A DNA stretch of 64,000 nt from NCBI RefSeq assembly GCF_002964705.1, contig NZ_PQCD01000015.1, positions 1-64,000 on the forward strand, read 5' to 3'. Source of the stretch: Pseudoalteromonas sp. T1lg75 (lineage in GTDB: Bacteria > Pseudomonadota > Gammaproteobacteria > Enterobacterales > Alteromonadaceae). Positions 6,663-15,056 of this stretch are shown in pieces; position 1 is the stretch's first letter; the number at the start of each line of letters is the position of its first letter. Both the position numbers and the translations under genes were made by a program. The notes beneath the pieces are model-generated. The model searched no databases. It worked only from the letters and a program-made list of their open reading frames with translations, and had not been told where the DNA came from.

Positions 6663-6930
6663 CGGCGCTTTTCTCCTTTCTTTCCTTACGCGCTAACAGA
6701 TTGAATATCCCCCAAATATTTATTTAAAAAAGAAAAACTAAAACGCTTCATTTCTTGCTATTCACTCAATTCTTGACTAATTGGTTATATTACAGGCTTT
6801 GCTGGTTGCTTTTTGCGCACTTTGTTTGCAGTAAATTGAATCGGCCAGTCCAAGCATAATAATAACGAAGAATGGCTAGCAGTAATTGCCTCTTCCCTTT
6901 TTGCGTTGCGCGTAGTTAAGGAGATGGTAC
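6663..6930 (+). promoter_or_regulatory. Upstream region of the cox operon
   Basis: An AT-rich intergenic region before coxB. It should contain the operon promoter, but no -35/-10 pair with correct spacing is convincing. TTGACT near 6774 is followed too closely by TATATT. A GGAG ribosome site lies just before the coxB ATG. Confidence 0.4.
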
Positions 6931-8064
6931 ATGAAGCAGCTTTGCTCCCTCATGTTGCTGTGTCTGTTTGTTCCCCAGTTGGCCTTTGCTAACAGCAAGT
7001 ACAACTTGCGCCCCGGGGTGACGGATATCAGCGAGAATGTTTACCAGTTGCATATGACGATATTTATCATCTGTTGTGTAATTGGGGTGATCGTATTCTC
7101 GGTCATGTTTTGGGCCTTGCTCAGGCACCGGAAATCCAAGGGCGCTACCGCCGCCACCTTCCATGAAAGCACCAAGGTCGAAATTCTTTGGACCGCGATC
7201 CCATTTTTAATTCTTATCGGCATGGCGGTGCCCGCGACCAAAACCCTGATTGCCATGGAAGACACCTCCAAGGCGGATGTCACCATTAAGATCACCGGCT
7301 CGCAGTGGAAGTGGCATTATGAATACATGGGCCATGATCTGGGCTTTTATTCGCTGCTGGCCACGCCCCAGGGGCAAATTAAAAACGCAGAAGCTAAGGG
7401 CGAAAACTACCTGTTGGAGGTGGATAAACCCTTGGTGATCCCCACAGGCAAAAAAGTGCGGTTCCTGATGACCTCGGACGATGTCATCCACTCCTGGTGG
7501 GTGCCGGACTTCGCGGTGAAAAAAGACGCCAACCCGGGCTTTATCAACGAGGCCTGGACCAAGGTTAACGAAGCGGGTATCTATCGCGGCCAATGTGCCG
7601 AGCTGTGTGGTCAGGACCACGGCTTTATGCCCGTGGTGGTTGAAGCGAAATCCCCTGAGGAGTTCGATACCTGGCTGGCGGAGCAAAAACAAGCGATGTT
7701 GGACCAGGCCGATGCCGATGCTGCCTTGCTCGACCAAACCCTGTCTCATGAGGAGCTCATGAGCACTGGTGAGCAGGTGTATATGACCCGCTGCGTAGCC
7801 TGTCACCAACCGACGGGTCTCGGCGTTCCCGGAGTATTCCCGGCAATCAAGGGCAGCCCAATCGCGACCGGCGAAATCAAAGACCACATCGATATCGTGG
7901 TACAGGGTAAACCGGGTACGGCCATGCAGGCGTTTGTTAGCCAGCTCACTATTAAAGAGCTCGCGTCCGTTGTTACTTACCAGCGTAATGCCTTTGGTAA
8001 TGACACCGGCGATACGGTGCAACCGAGTGCGATCCAGGCCTTTATTGATGGGGAAGAACAATGA
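6931..8064 (+). CDS. coxB: Cytochrome c oxidase subunit II with fused cytochrome c
   Basis: A 377-residue inner-membrane protein that takes electrons from cytochrome c into the oxidase through the CuA centre. It has a signal peptide (1-20) and two membrane helices (about 42-64 and 84-106), followed by a periplasmic cupredoxin domain. CuA ligands are H187 (VIHSWW), C222, E224, C226, H230 and M233 (GQCAELCGQDHGFM). A C-terminal extension (about 278-365) is a class I cytochrome c domain with C288-x2-C291-H292 (CVACH) and a likely distal Met in PGTAMQAF, as in caa3-type oxidases. It overlaps coxA by ATGA. Confidence 0.97.
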   Translation: MKQLCSLMLLCLFVPQLAFANSKYNLRPGVTDISENVYQLHMTIFIICCVIGVIVFSVMFWALLRHRKSKGATAATFHESTKVEILWTAIPFLILIGMAVPATKTLIAMEDTSKADVTIKITGSQWKWHYEYMGHDLGFYSLLATPQGQIKNAEAKGENYLLEVDKPLVIPTGKKVRFLMTSDDVIHSWWVPDFAVKKDANPGFINEAWTKVNEAGIYRGQCAELCGQDHGFMPVVVEAKSPEEFDTWLAEQKQAMLDQADADAALLDQTLSHEELMSTGEQVYMTRCVACHQPTGLGVPGVFPAIKGSPIATGEIKDHIDIVVQGKPGTAMQAFVSQLTIKELASVVTYQRNAFGNDTGDTVQPSAIQAFIDGEEQ

Positions 8065-9635
8065 GTACAGCAGCTGCAACACATGAACATCACGGGCCTG
8101 CGACCGGCATTAAACGCTGGCTCTTTACCACTAATCATAAAGACATAGGCACGCTTTACCTGCTGTTTTCCTTGCTGATGTTTTTAACCGGCGGCGCCAT
8201 GGCCATGGTCATTCGCGCCGAGCTATTCCAGCCGGGATTACAATTGGTTGACCCGCATTTCTTTAATCAGATGACCACGGTGCATGGCTTGATCATGGTC
8301 TTCGGTGCGGTGATGCCGGCTTTTACCGGCCTGGCCAACTGGATGATCCCCATGATGATCGGGGCGCCGGACATGGCCTTGCCGCGCATGAACAACTGGA
8401 GCTTCTGGATCCTGCCCTTCGCCTTTGCCATTTTGCTGATGTCGCTGTTTATGGATGGGGGCGGCCCGGCCTTCGGCTGGACCTTCTATGCGCCGCTGTC
8501 GACCACCTACAGCAATGACAACACCGCGCTGTTCGTGTTTGCCATCCATATCATGGGCGCCAGCTCCATCATGGGGGCGATTAACGTCATAGTGACTATT
8601 GTCAACCTGCGGGCGCCGGGCATGAAGTGGATGAAACTGCCGCTGTTTGTGTGGACCTGGCTGATCACCGCCTTCCTGCTGATTGCGGTGATGCCGGTGC
8701 TGGCGGGGGCAGTGACCATGGTACTGACGGATAAATACTTCGGCACCGACTTCTTTAACGCCGCCGGTGGTGGCGATCCCGTGATGTTCCAGCACATTTT
8801 CTGGTTCTTCGGTCACCCCGAGGTGTACATCATGATCTTACCGGCATTCGGTATTATCTCGACCATAGTGCCCACCTTCTCGCGCAAAAAACTCTTTGGC
8901 TACTCTTCCATGGTGTATGCCACCGCGTCCATCGCCTTGCTGTCCTTTGTGGTCTGGGCGCACCATATGTTTACCACCGGCATGCCGCTGGCCGGTGAGC
9001 TTTTCTTCATGTACTCCACCATGCTGATATCCGTGCCCACCGGGGTGAAGGTGTTCAACTGGGTGGCGACCATGTGGCGCGGCTCCATCAGTTTTGAAGC
9101 GCCCATGATGTTTGCCATCGCCTTTATCGTGCTCTTTACCCTGGGTGGCTTCTCCGGCCTGATGCTGGCGATTACGCCGGTGGACTTCCAATACCATGAT
9201 ACCTACTTCGTGGTGGCGCATTTCCACTATGTGTTGGTTACCGGGGCGGTGTTCTCCATTATGGCCGCGGCCTATTACTGGCTGCCGAAATGGACCGGGC
9301 ATATGTACAGCACCACGCTGGCGAAGTGGCACTTCTGGATGTCGCTGATCAGCGTCAATGTGCTCTTCTTCCCCATGCACTTTGTCGGCCTGGCGGGCAT
9401 GCCTCGTCGTATCCCCGACTATGCGCTGCAGTTTGCCGACTTTAACGCCATTATCAGTATCGGCGGCTTTGCCTTTGGTCTGTCGCAGCTGCTGTTTGTG
9501 GCCGTGGTGTTTAAATGCATTAAAGCCGGTGAAAAAGCACCCGCTAAGGTGTGGGACGGAGCCGAGGGCTTAGAGTGGCAAGTGGCCTCACCGGCGCCGT
9601 ATCACACCTTTGAGACGCCGCCCGAGGTGAAATAA
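8061..9635 (+). CDS. coxA: Cytochrome c oxidase subunit I
   Basis: A 524-residue heme-copper oxidase catalytic subunit with about 12 membrane helices, carrying heme a and the heme a3/CuB centre. Recognisable motifs are WFFGHPEVYI near residue 248 (CuB His and the cross-linked Tyr), WAHHMF near 300 (CuB His pair) and DTYFVVAHFHYVL near 380-392 (heme ligands). The glutamate of the D-channel lies in the GHPE region, as in type A oxidases. It starts inside the coxB stop (4-base overlap) and is followed with no gap by ctaG. Confidence 0.98.
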   Translation: MSTAAATHEHHGPATGIKRWLFTTNHKDIGTLYLLFSLLMFLTGGAMAMVIRAELFQPGLQLVDPHFFNQMTTVHGLIMVFGAVMPAFTGLANWMIPMMIGAPDMALPRMNNWSFWILPFAFAILLMSLFMDGGGPAFGWTFYAPLSTTYSNDNTALFVFAIHIMGASSIMGAINVIVTIVNLRAPGMKWMKLPLFVWTWLITAFLLIAVMPVLAGAVTMVLTDKYFGTDFFNAAGGGDPVMFQHIFWFFGHPEVYIMILPAFGIISTIVPTFSRKKLFGYSSMVYATASIALLSFVVWAHHMFTTGMPLAGELFFMYSTMLISVPTGVKVFNWVATMWRGSISFEAPMMFAIAFIVLFTLGGFSGLMLAITPVDFQYHDTYFVVAHFHYVLVTGAVFSIMAAAYYWLPKWTGHMYSTTLAKWHFWMSLISVNVLFFPMHFVGLAGMPRRIPDYALQFADFNAIISIGGFAFGLSQLLFVAVVFKCIKAGEKAPAKVWDGAEGLEWQVASPAPYHTFETPPEVK

Positions 9636-10178
9636 ATGAACCATATGCCGCTGTTAAGAAAGCTGCTGTTAACTACCCTGGCCATGTTTGCCTTCGCCTT
9701 TGCGCTGGTGCCCTTGTATGACGTGTTCTGCGATGTCACCGGCCTCAATGGCAAGCCCTCCATGGAGCAGGCGCAGCAAAGCCAAAGTGTGGATAACAGT
9801 CGCGAGGTGACGGTGAGCTTTACCACCCATGCTCAAAGCGGCGCGCCCTTTAAGGTCAGCGCCCGGCAGCAGGCGGTGGTGGTCAAGCCCGGCGAGATGA
9901 GTGTGGTGACCTTTGCGGCGGCCAATACCAGCGATCAAGCCCGGGTGATGCAGGCCATTCCGTCTGTCTCTCCGGGGTTGGCGGCAAAATACCTGCATAA
10001 ACTGGCGTGCTTTTGCTTTGACCAGCAAACCCTGCAGGCCAACGAACAACAAGAATATCAATTAAGGTTTTATGTCGATCCGGCGTTACCCCCCGAATAC
10101 GAGGAGCTAACGTTGTCATATACGCTTTTTGATATCAGCGCCAAGCATCCCGAGTCGTTAGTGGCGTCGGCGCGATAA
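9636..10178 (+). CDS. ctaG: Cytochrome c oxidase assembly protein CtaG (Cox11)
   Basis: A 180-residue copper chaperone that delivers copper to CuB of subunit I. It has an N-terminal membrane anchor (about 9-28) followed by LVPLYDVFCDVTGLNGK with the conserved C32. A periplasmic beta domain carries the copper-binding CFCF motif (C125, C127) in KLACFCFDQQ. Length and motif are typical for Cox11. It starts directly after the coxA stop, and coxC follows 12 bases later. It was placed by motif, not by position alone. Confidence 0.96.
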   Translation: MNHMPLLRKLLLTTLAMFAFAFALVPLYDVFCDVTGLNGKPSMEQAQQSQSVDNSREVTVSFTTHAQSGAPFKVSARQQAVVVKPGEMSVVTFAAANTSDQARVMQAIPSVSPGLAAKYLHKLACFCFDQQTLQANEQQEYQLRFYVDPALPPEYEELTLSYTLFDISAKHPESLVASAR

Positions 10179-10190
10179 CCCAAATGAGGC

Positions 10191-11072
10191 ATGAATATGA
10201 GTGAACAGTATGAAAAGTACTATGTGCCGGCGCAAAGCCCCTGGCCGATAGTCGGCGCGGTGGCATTGTTTTTTATCGCCGCCGGCGCGGGGTTAACCGT
10301 GATGCAAATGGAGCAGGAAAGCAGCCATGGTCAGTACCTGTTATTTTTGGGTATTGCCGTGTTGCTCTATATGCTGGTGGGCTGGTTTCGTAATGTCATC
10401 AGCGAATCCCATGGCGGTCTTTATTCGATGCAGATGGACCGCTCCTTTAGACAGGGCATGAGCTGGTTTATCTTCTCCGAGGTGATGTTCTTTGCCGCCT
10501 TCTTTGGTGCCTTGTTTTACGCCCGCATGCTGGCGGTGCCCTGGCTCGGTGGTGATGGCAACAATGTGATGACGGGTGAAGTGTTATGGCCCGAGTTTAC
10601 CGCCGTCTGGCCGCTGGAAAACACCCCGGGTGGCACCACCACTCAGGCCATGGGCTGGCAGGGGCTGCCCCTGATCAACACCATTATCCTTTTGGTGTCC
10701 TCGGTGACCCTGCAGTTTGCCCACACCGCCATAGAAAAAGACCAGCGTAAGCCACTGACCCTCTTCCTGCTGTTGACCATAGTTCTTGGTGCCTGCTTTC
10801 TGGGCCTGCAAGCCTATGAATATGTGCATGCCTATCAGGATTTAGGTCTGAAGCTGGATTCCGGCATATACGGCAACACCTTTTTCTTGCTCACCGGTTT
10901 CCACGGCCTGCATGTGACCTTGGGGGCCATCATGCTCACCGTGGTCTTTATTCGCGTATTGAAGGGTCACTTTAGTAGCGAAAAGCATTTCGCCTTTCAA
11001 GCGGCGGCCTGGTACTGGCACTTTGTAGATGTGGTGTGGCTGTGCCTGTTTGTATTTGTGTATGTGTTGTGA
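10191..11072 (+). CDS. coxC: Cytochrome c oxidase subunit III
   Basis: A 293-residue integral membrane subunit with seven helices. It has the subunit III signature regions (GMSWFIFSEVMFFAAFFGALFY, FHGLHVTLGAIML, AAWYWHFVDVVWLCLF). A loop insertion between helices 3 and 4 (about 125-155, rich in Gly/Thr/Pro) is typical of this bacterial group. ATG 10191 is used; ATG 10197 is an in-frame alternative. The 3' end is overlapped on the other strand by the DUF2909-like gene. Confidence 0.97.
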   Translation: MNMSEQYEKYYVPAQSPWPIVGAVALFFIAAGAGLTVMQMEQESSHGQYLLFLGIAVLLYMLVGWFRNVISESHGGLYSMQMDRSFRQGMSWFIFSEVMFFAAFFGALFYARMLAVPWLGGDGNNVMTGEVLWPEFTAVWPLENTPGGTTTQAMGWQGLPLINTIILLVSSVTLQFAHTAIEKDQRKPLTLFLLLTIVLGACFLGLQAYEYVHAYQDLGLKLDSGIYGNTFFLLTGFHGLHVTLGAIMLTVVFIRVLKGHFSSEKHFAFQAAAWYWHFVDVVWLCLFVFVYVL

Positions 11073-11274
11073 TCGGTGATGGATTAAAGCGCAGCAGACC
11101 AAACTGCTGCGCCAGCAAAATAATGATGAGTACCAGGATGCACAGGGCGACGCGCTTGCCCAAATAGCGCGACATAGGCACCTTGTTATCGGATTTTATC
11201 ATCGCCAGTAAGGCACGGAAAAGGGTGTAAATGACGAGCAACAACAGCGCAATAATTATAATTTTAATAAGCAC
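10972..11274 (-). CDS. DUF2909-like small membrane protein
   Basis: A 100-residue protein with two membrane helices (MLIKIIIIALLLLVIYTLFRALL and VALCILVLIIILLAQQFGLL). They are separated by a short basic loop (KSDNKVPMSRYLGKR), the layout of the twin-transmembrane DUF2909 proteins that sit in cox clusters. The usual members are about 70 residues. This one carries about 35 extra C-terminal residues, and its last 101 bases lie antisense to the end of coxC. It is transcribed against the operon. The function is unknown; an oxidase-assembly link rests on location only. Confidence 0.75.
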   Translation of the reverse strand: MLIKIIIIALLLLVIYTLFRALLAMIKSDNKVPMSRYLGKRVALCILVLIIILLAQQFGLLRFNPSPITTHTQIQTGTATPHLQSASTRPPLERRNAFRY

Positions 11275-11303
11275 GGTACGGATACTCCGAGGTTGGTGGT
11301 TGA

Positions 11304-12035
11304 GTGTTTACAGGTAAGCTTAGCGCAATTTTATGGACTGGGTTGGTTATCCTTGCGGTAACTGTTTGTACTCGCTTGGGTTTTTGGCAGCTTGAACGGG
11401 CGGACCAAAAGCAGGAGCGACAACAGCTGCTGGATTCCTGGTCGGCACAGGGGGTCATGCCTTTAACCAAGGCGCTGCGTTATATCGAAAGCGAAGACGC
11501 CACCGGTTTGCAGGTAGGCTTCGATGCCAAGCTGCAGCGTGAATACTGGCTGCTGGACAATCAGGTGTATCAGGGCCGGGTCGGCTACGATTTGCTGGCA
11601 CTGGCCTTGGCTCCGGGCTCCAGCCACTGGCTGGTGGTCAATCTGGGCTTTGTGCCGGCGCCAAGTGCGCGCAGTGAGCTCCCCGCCATTGAACTGCCAG
11701 CGCAGATCACCCTGCGCCAGGCGCTGGTCAAAGAAGGGCCGCTGGCGCAGTTTACCCTGAGCGACAGCCAGGCGGAGCAGGGTTGGCCTAAACGCATTCA
11801 ACAGATTACCATCACCCAGATGAGCGAGCAAACCCGCAAACCCATTCACCCTTTTATGGTCTATACCCAGCACCAAGTCGAGGGCATAGGCGCCATCCCC
11901 CATTATCAGCCGGTCACCATGTCGGCGGATAAACACAGGGCTTACGCCTGGCAGTGGTTTTTAATCGCCCTGGCGGCCCTGGTGATTGCCGTAAGTGCCT
12001 ATTGGCGAGCAAGGAGAACGCATGCAGCTACCTAA
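11304..12035 (+). CDS. SURF1 family oxidase assembly protein
   Basis: A 243-residue SURF1 (Shy1) protein, implicated in heme a delivery or retention during assembly of subunit I. The GTG start at 11304 is used; the frame has no better ATG. It has an N-terminal helix (about 7-24), then CTRLGFWQLERADQKQ, the SURF1 signature, a periplasmic domain with VYQGRVGYDLL and WLVVNLGFVP, and a C-terminal helix (about 216-235). It overlaps the next gene by 14 bases. Confidence 0.93.
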   Translation: MFTGKLSAILWTGLVILAVTVCTRLGFWQLERADQKQERQQLLDSWSAQGVMPLTKALRYIESEDATGLQVGFDAKLQREYWLLDNQVYQGRVGYDLLALALAPGSSHWLVVNLGFVPAPSARSELPAIELPAQITLRQALVKEGPLAQFTLSDSQAEQGWPKRIQQITITQMSEQTRKPIHPFMVYTQHQVEGIGAIPHYQPVTMSADKHRAYAWQWFLIALAALVIAVSAYWRARRTHAAT

Positions 12036-12525
12036 ACCCCTTCTGTTATTTATCGGCTGCTTTTTGCTGCCCATTGTGGCCGCCGTGGCGGTTTTGTATT
12101 CCGGCTGGTTGCCCGGCCATCAGAGCAATCAAGGCCGACTGATGAGCGAGCAGGTGGAGCTGAGCGACTGGCAGCAATACCCGCCGTCGCCCTGGACCAT
12201 CGCCCTGGTCAATACCGACCCCTGTCAGGGCTGCGTGCAGCAATGGCAAGACTTGCAGTCCCTGTATGTAGCCCTGGGTAAAAATCAGGATAAGGTGCGT
12301 ATTGCCGTGTTAGGGAAGGAGGCCCCCAAGGTGGGCACCATGCCCAGCATTCATATCAGCAGGGCACCGGCGCAGTTGAACGCCGGTAGCCTGTATTTAA
12401 TCGATCACCATGGTTTGGTGGTCCTGGAGTATGACTATGCTCCGCAAGCCGACGCCAACCGCTTGGTACACAAGGGGTTGTTGAAGGACTTAAAAAAACT
12501 ACTCAATTATGCGCGCAGCAGTTAA
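12022..12525 (+). CDS. Membrane-anchored thioredoxin-like protein, oxidase assembly candidate
   Basis: A 167-residue protein with ATG 12022 preceded by AAGGAGA. One N-terminal membrane helix (about 5-28) is followed by a periplasmic domain. That domain contains WTIALVNTDPCQGC (C68-x2-C71), a DKVRIAVL strand and a LYLIDHHGLVVLEYDY segment, together suggesting a thioredoxin or SCO-like fold. It lies between surf1 and ctaA with short spacing. Genes of this kind in this operon position are usually annotated as hypothetical. A copper or disulfide role in oxidase assembly is inferred. Confidence 0.8.
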   Translation: MQLPKPLLLFIGCFLLPIVAAVAVLYSGWLPGHQSNQGRLMSEQVELSDWQQYPPSPWTIALVNTDPCQGCVQQWQDLQSLYVALGKNQDKVRIAVLGKEAPKVGTMPSIHISRAPAQLNAGSLYLIDHHGLVVLEYDYAPQADANRLVHKGLLKDLKKLLNYARSS

Positions 12526-12535
12526 AGAGGCCAGT

Positions 12536-13525
12536 ATGACAAAAAACTATAAATTTCTGGTGTTAAGTACGGCGTTATTGGCCGTGTTGGTGGTGGGTCT
12601 GGGTGCTTATACCCGTTTGAGCGATGCCGGGCTGGGGTGCCCGGATTGGCCCGGCTGTTATGGCTTTTTAACCGTGCCCGATAAGGCCCATGAAATCGCC
12701 GCGGTACAGGAAAACTTCCCCGGCATGGAGGTGGATCAGGGTAAGGCGCTCAAGGAAATGGTGCATCGCTACTTCGCTGGCACTCTGGGGCTGTTGATCC
12801 TCGCCATTGCCATGTATGCCTGGCGTCATGGCAAACGCATCCATATGCCGGTACGTTTGCCCACGGTGCTGTTGCTCTTGGTGATCTTTCAGGCCATGTT
12901 GGGCATGTGGACGGTGACCATGAACCTGCAGCCCCTAGTGGTGATGGGCCACCTGCTCGGTGGCTTTTCCATCGCCAGTCTGCTGTGGCTCTTGTATTTA
13001 CGTTACTACAGTCGCCCCGTGCCCGGCGGCGATGCCGGTGCTAAGGCGCTGCAGGGCTGGAGCATGGCAGCCCTGTGCATGGTAATAGTGCAGATTGCCC
13101 TGGGAGGCTGGTTGGCGGCCAACTATGCCGCCGCTCACTGTGTTGGTTTTCCACTGTGTGAAGGCAGCGAGGCGTTCTCCCTGGCCGAGGTGTTCCACTT
13201 GCCTATGGAGCACGCCAATTACGAGTATGGGGTGCTCTCCTACGAGTCGCGCATGTCCATTCATCTGCTGCATCGCTTTGGCGCCTTGATGACCCTGCTG
13301 ATTGTTGGCACCGCCATGAGGCGGGTATATAAGGGCGCTTATTCGCGCACCATTAAAAATGCGGCGCTGGCGGTCTGTGCCGCCTTGACGACTCAGCTTA
13401 CCCTGGGAATTGCCCTGATCTATTTGCAGATCCCCTTGTTGATGGCGCTGGCGCATAACCTGATGGCTCTGCTGTTGCTGCTCACTCTGGTGCGGCTGTG
13501 CTATTTACAAAAACGAAAATGTTAG
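12536..13525 (+). CDS. ctaA: Heme A synthase (CtaA/Cox15)
   Basis: A 329-residue membrane protein that converts heme O to heme A. It has eight helices in two four-helix halves. Conserved features are TRLSDAGLGCPDWPGCYG near the N-terminus and heme-ligand histidines in EMVHRYFAG, VMGHLLGGF, IHLLHRFGAL and ALAHNLMAL. A Cys pair (AAHCVGFPLCEG) sits in a periplasmic loop. The start at 12536 is chosen because AGAGG precedes it and the upstream gene ends at 12525; the earlier in-frame ATG (12509) would add nine residues overlapping that gene. Confidence 0.96.
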   Translation: MTKNYKFLVLSTALLAVLVVGLGAYTRLSDAGLGCPDWPGCYGFLTVPDKAHEIAAVQENFPGMEVDQGKALKEMVHRYFAGTLGLLILAIAMYAWRHGKRIHMPVRLPTVLLLLVIFQAMLGMWTVTMNLQPLVVMGHLLGGFSIASLLWLLYLRYYSRPVPGGDAGAKALQGWSMAALCMVIVQIALGGWLAANYAAAHCVGFPLCEGSEAFSLAEVFHLPMEHANYEYGVLSYESRMSIHLLHRFGALMTLLIVGTAMRRVYKGAYSRTIKNAALAVCAALTTQLTLGIALIYLQIPLLMALAHNLMALLLLLTLVRLCYLQKRKC

Positions 13526-13543
13526 GCGCGAAGGAGAAGAATT

Positions 13544-14452
13544 ATGAGTAAAGCAATAACCCTAACCCCCTCTCTGTCGCACTGTGCAAGCTGGCGCGAC
13601 TACCTGGCCATGTGCAAGGGCAAGGTGGTGCTGATGCTGGTGCTGACCGCCTGGGTTGGCCTGGCCCTGGCGCCGGATACGGGCCGCTCCTGGATGCTGC
13701 AGCTGATCAGCCTGCTAGGCATTGGCCTGTTATCGGCGGCGGCGGCGGTGATCAACCATATCGTCGACCGTGAAATCGACTCCAAAATGGCGCGCACCCG
13801 CCACCGTCCGGTGGCGGTAGGTAAGGTTAGCGAGGGTCGAGGCTTTGCCTTTGCGGCGGTGATCGGTGGCATTGGCTTTGTTGCCCTGGTCGGCGCTGCC
13901 AACTGGCTGACCGCGCTGCTGACGCTGCTGGCCTTGGTTGGCTATGCGGTGGTCTATACCCTGTTTCTGAAACGGGCGACGCCACAAAATATCGTGATTG
14001 GTGGTTTGGCCGGTGCTATGCCGCCGTTATTGGGCTGGGTTAGTGAAACCGGGCAGTTGGCCGCCGCGCCTTGGCTTTTGGTGATGATCATCTTTGCCTG
14101 GACGCCGCCGCACTTTTGGGCCCTGGCCATTGCCCGTGAAGCGGATTACCGCCGCGCCAATATTCCCATGCTGCCGGTCACCCATGGCATTGATTTTTGT
14201 AAAACCTGTGTGCTGGGTTATACCGTATTGCTGGCTTTGGTGTGTGTGTTGCCCTATCTGATTGGCATGTCCGGGCTCTTCTATTTAGTGGCGGCGTCGG
14301 CGCTTAACCTGATGTTTATCGCCTATGCCTGGCGTTTAAAGCGCGAGCCTCAGCATCAGTCGGCAATGCGTGTTTTTAAGTTCTCTATCCTGCATTTAAT
14401 GTTACTCTTTGTCGCATTATTTATTGATAAGTGGGTATTTTATGTCGCTTAA
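13544..14452 (+). CDS. cyoE: Protoheme IX farnesyltransferase (heme O synthase)
   Basis: A 302-residue UbiA-family prenyltransferase that adds a farnesyl group to heme b, supplying ctaA. It has about nine membrane helices. The first Asp-rich motif is NHIVDREIDSKMARTRHRP. The second loop carries WTPPHFWALAIAREADYRRANIPMLP, diagnostic for heme O synthase. AGGAG lies before ATG 13544. It overlaps the SCO gene by 11 bases. Also called ctaB. Confidence 0.97.
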   Translation: MSKAITLTPSLSHCASWRDYLAMCKGKVVLMLVLTAWVGLALAPDTGRSWMLQLISLLGIGLLSAAAAVINHIVDREIDSKMARTRHRPVAVGKVSEGRGFAFAAVIGGIGFVALVGAANWLTALLTLLALVGYAVVYTLFLKRATPQNIVIGGLAGAMPPLLGWVSETGQLAAAPWLLVMIIFAWTPPHFWALAIAREADYRRANIPMLPVTHGIDFCKTCVLGYTVLLALVCVLPYLIGMSGLFYLVAASALNLMFIAYAWRLKREPQHQSAMRVFKFSILHLMLLFVALFIDKWVFYVA

Positions 14453-15047
14453 ATGGTGTCTGATCGGAGCGCTGACGGGATTGACGCTGGGTTGCTCTAA
14501 GCCGGAGTTACAGGTCGAAGCCTTGGTCTATGAGCAACCGCGGGTCATTAATGCCTTTAGTTTGGAAGATCAGCATGGTCAGCCCGTGGGCGTGGTCGAT
14601 CTGCAGGGCCAGTGGGACTTGCTGTTCTTAGGCTACACCAGCTGCCCCGATGTCTGCCCCATGACGCTGGCGAAACTGCGCCAGGTCGACACGCAAGTAA
14701 ATCGCAACGACCTTAATGTGTGGTTTGTCTCCGTGGATCCCCAGCGTGATACCGCCGCCAAACGCCGCCAGTACATCACCTACTTTAACCCTCAGTATAA
14801 GGCGGTTTCGGCGCCGCATAAGCAGCTCTACCCCTTTGTGCAGAACCTGGGGCTGATGTATGCCATTAGCGAACAGCAAGAGGGCGATTATCTGGTGGAC
14901 CACAGTGCGTCTGTGGTGCTGGTGGACCCGCATGGGAAGATCCGCGCCATCTTTAAGCCCGAATTTGTCGCCGGCTCGGTACCGACCATCAATACCGAGG
15001 TCATGGTACGCGAGCTAAAGGCGATTATTGACTATTACCCCGGTTAG
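14442..15047 (+). CDS. SCO1/SenC copper-chaperone lipoprotein
   Basis: A 201-residue protein with a lipoprotein signal ending in LTLGC18, so membrane-anchored in the periplasm. A thioredoxin-like fold carries the copper motif C68-x3-C72 (TSCPDVCPM) and the third ligand H154 (YLVDHSASVV). SCO proteins help load CuA in subunit II. The start at 14442 gives a proper lipobox; an earlier in-frame ATG (14409) lies within cyoE and would bury the signal. It is the last gene of the oxidase operon. Confidence 0.95.
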   Translation: MSLKWCLIGALTGLTLGCSKPELQVEALVYEQPRVINAFSLEDQHGQPVGVVDLQGQWDLLFLGYTSCPDVCPMTLAKLRQVDTQVNRNDLNVWFVSVDPQRDTAAKRRQYITYFNPQYKAVSAPHKQLYPFVQNLGLMYAISEQQEGDYLVDHSASVVLVDPHGKIRAIFKPEFVAGSVPTINTEVMVRELKAIIDYYPG

Positions 15048-15056
15048 CACTCGGTA

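Noticed and set aside
6756-6800. sigma70 promoter for coxB using TTGACT and TATATT
   Set aside because: The hexamers are only about 7 bases apart, far from the required spacing.
8838-9380. Long antisense ORF inside coxA, with others inside coxB, acnB, uvrA and tex
   Set aside because: These mirror strongly conserved genes in GC-rich codon frames, show His/Arg/Gly-rich shadow composition and have no ribosome sites.
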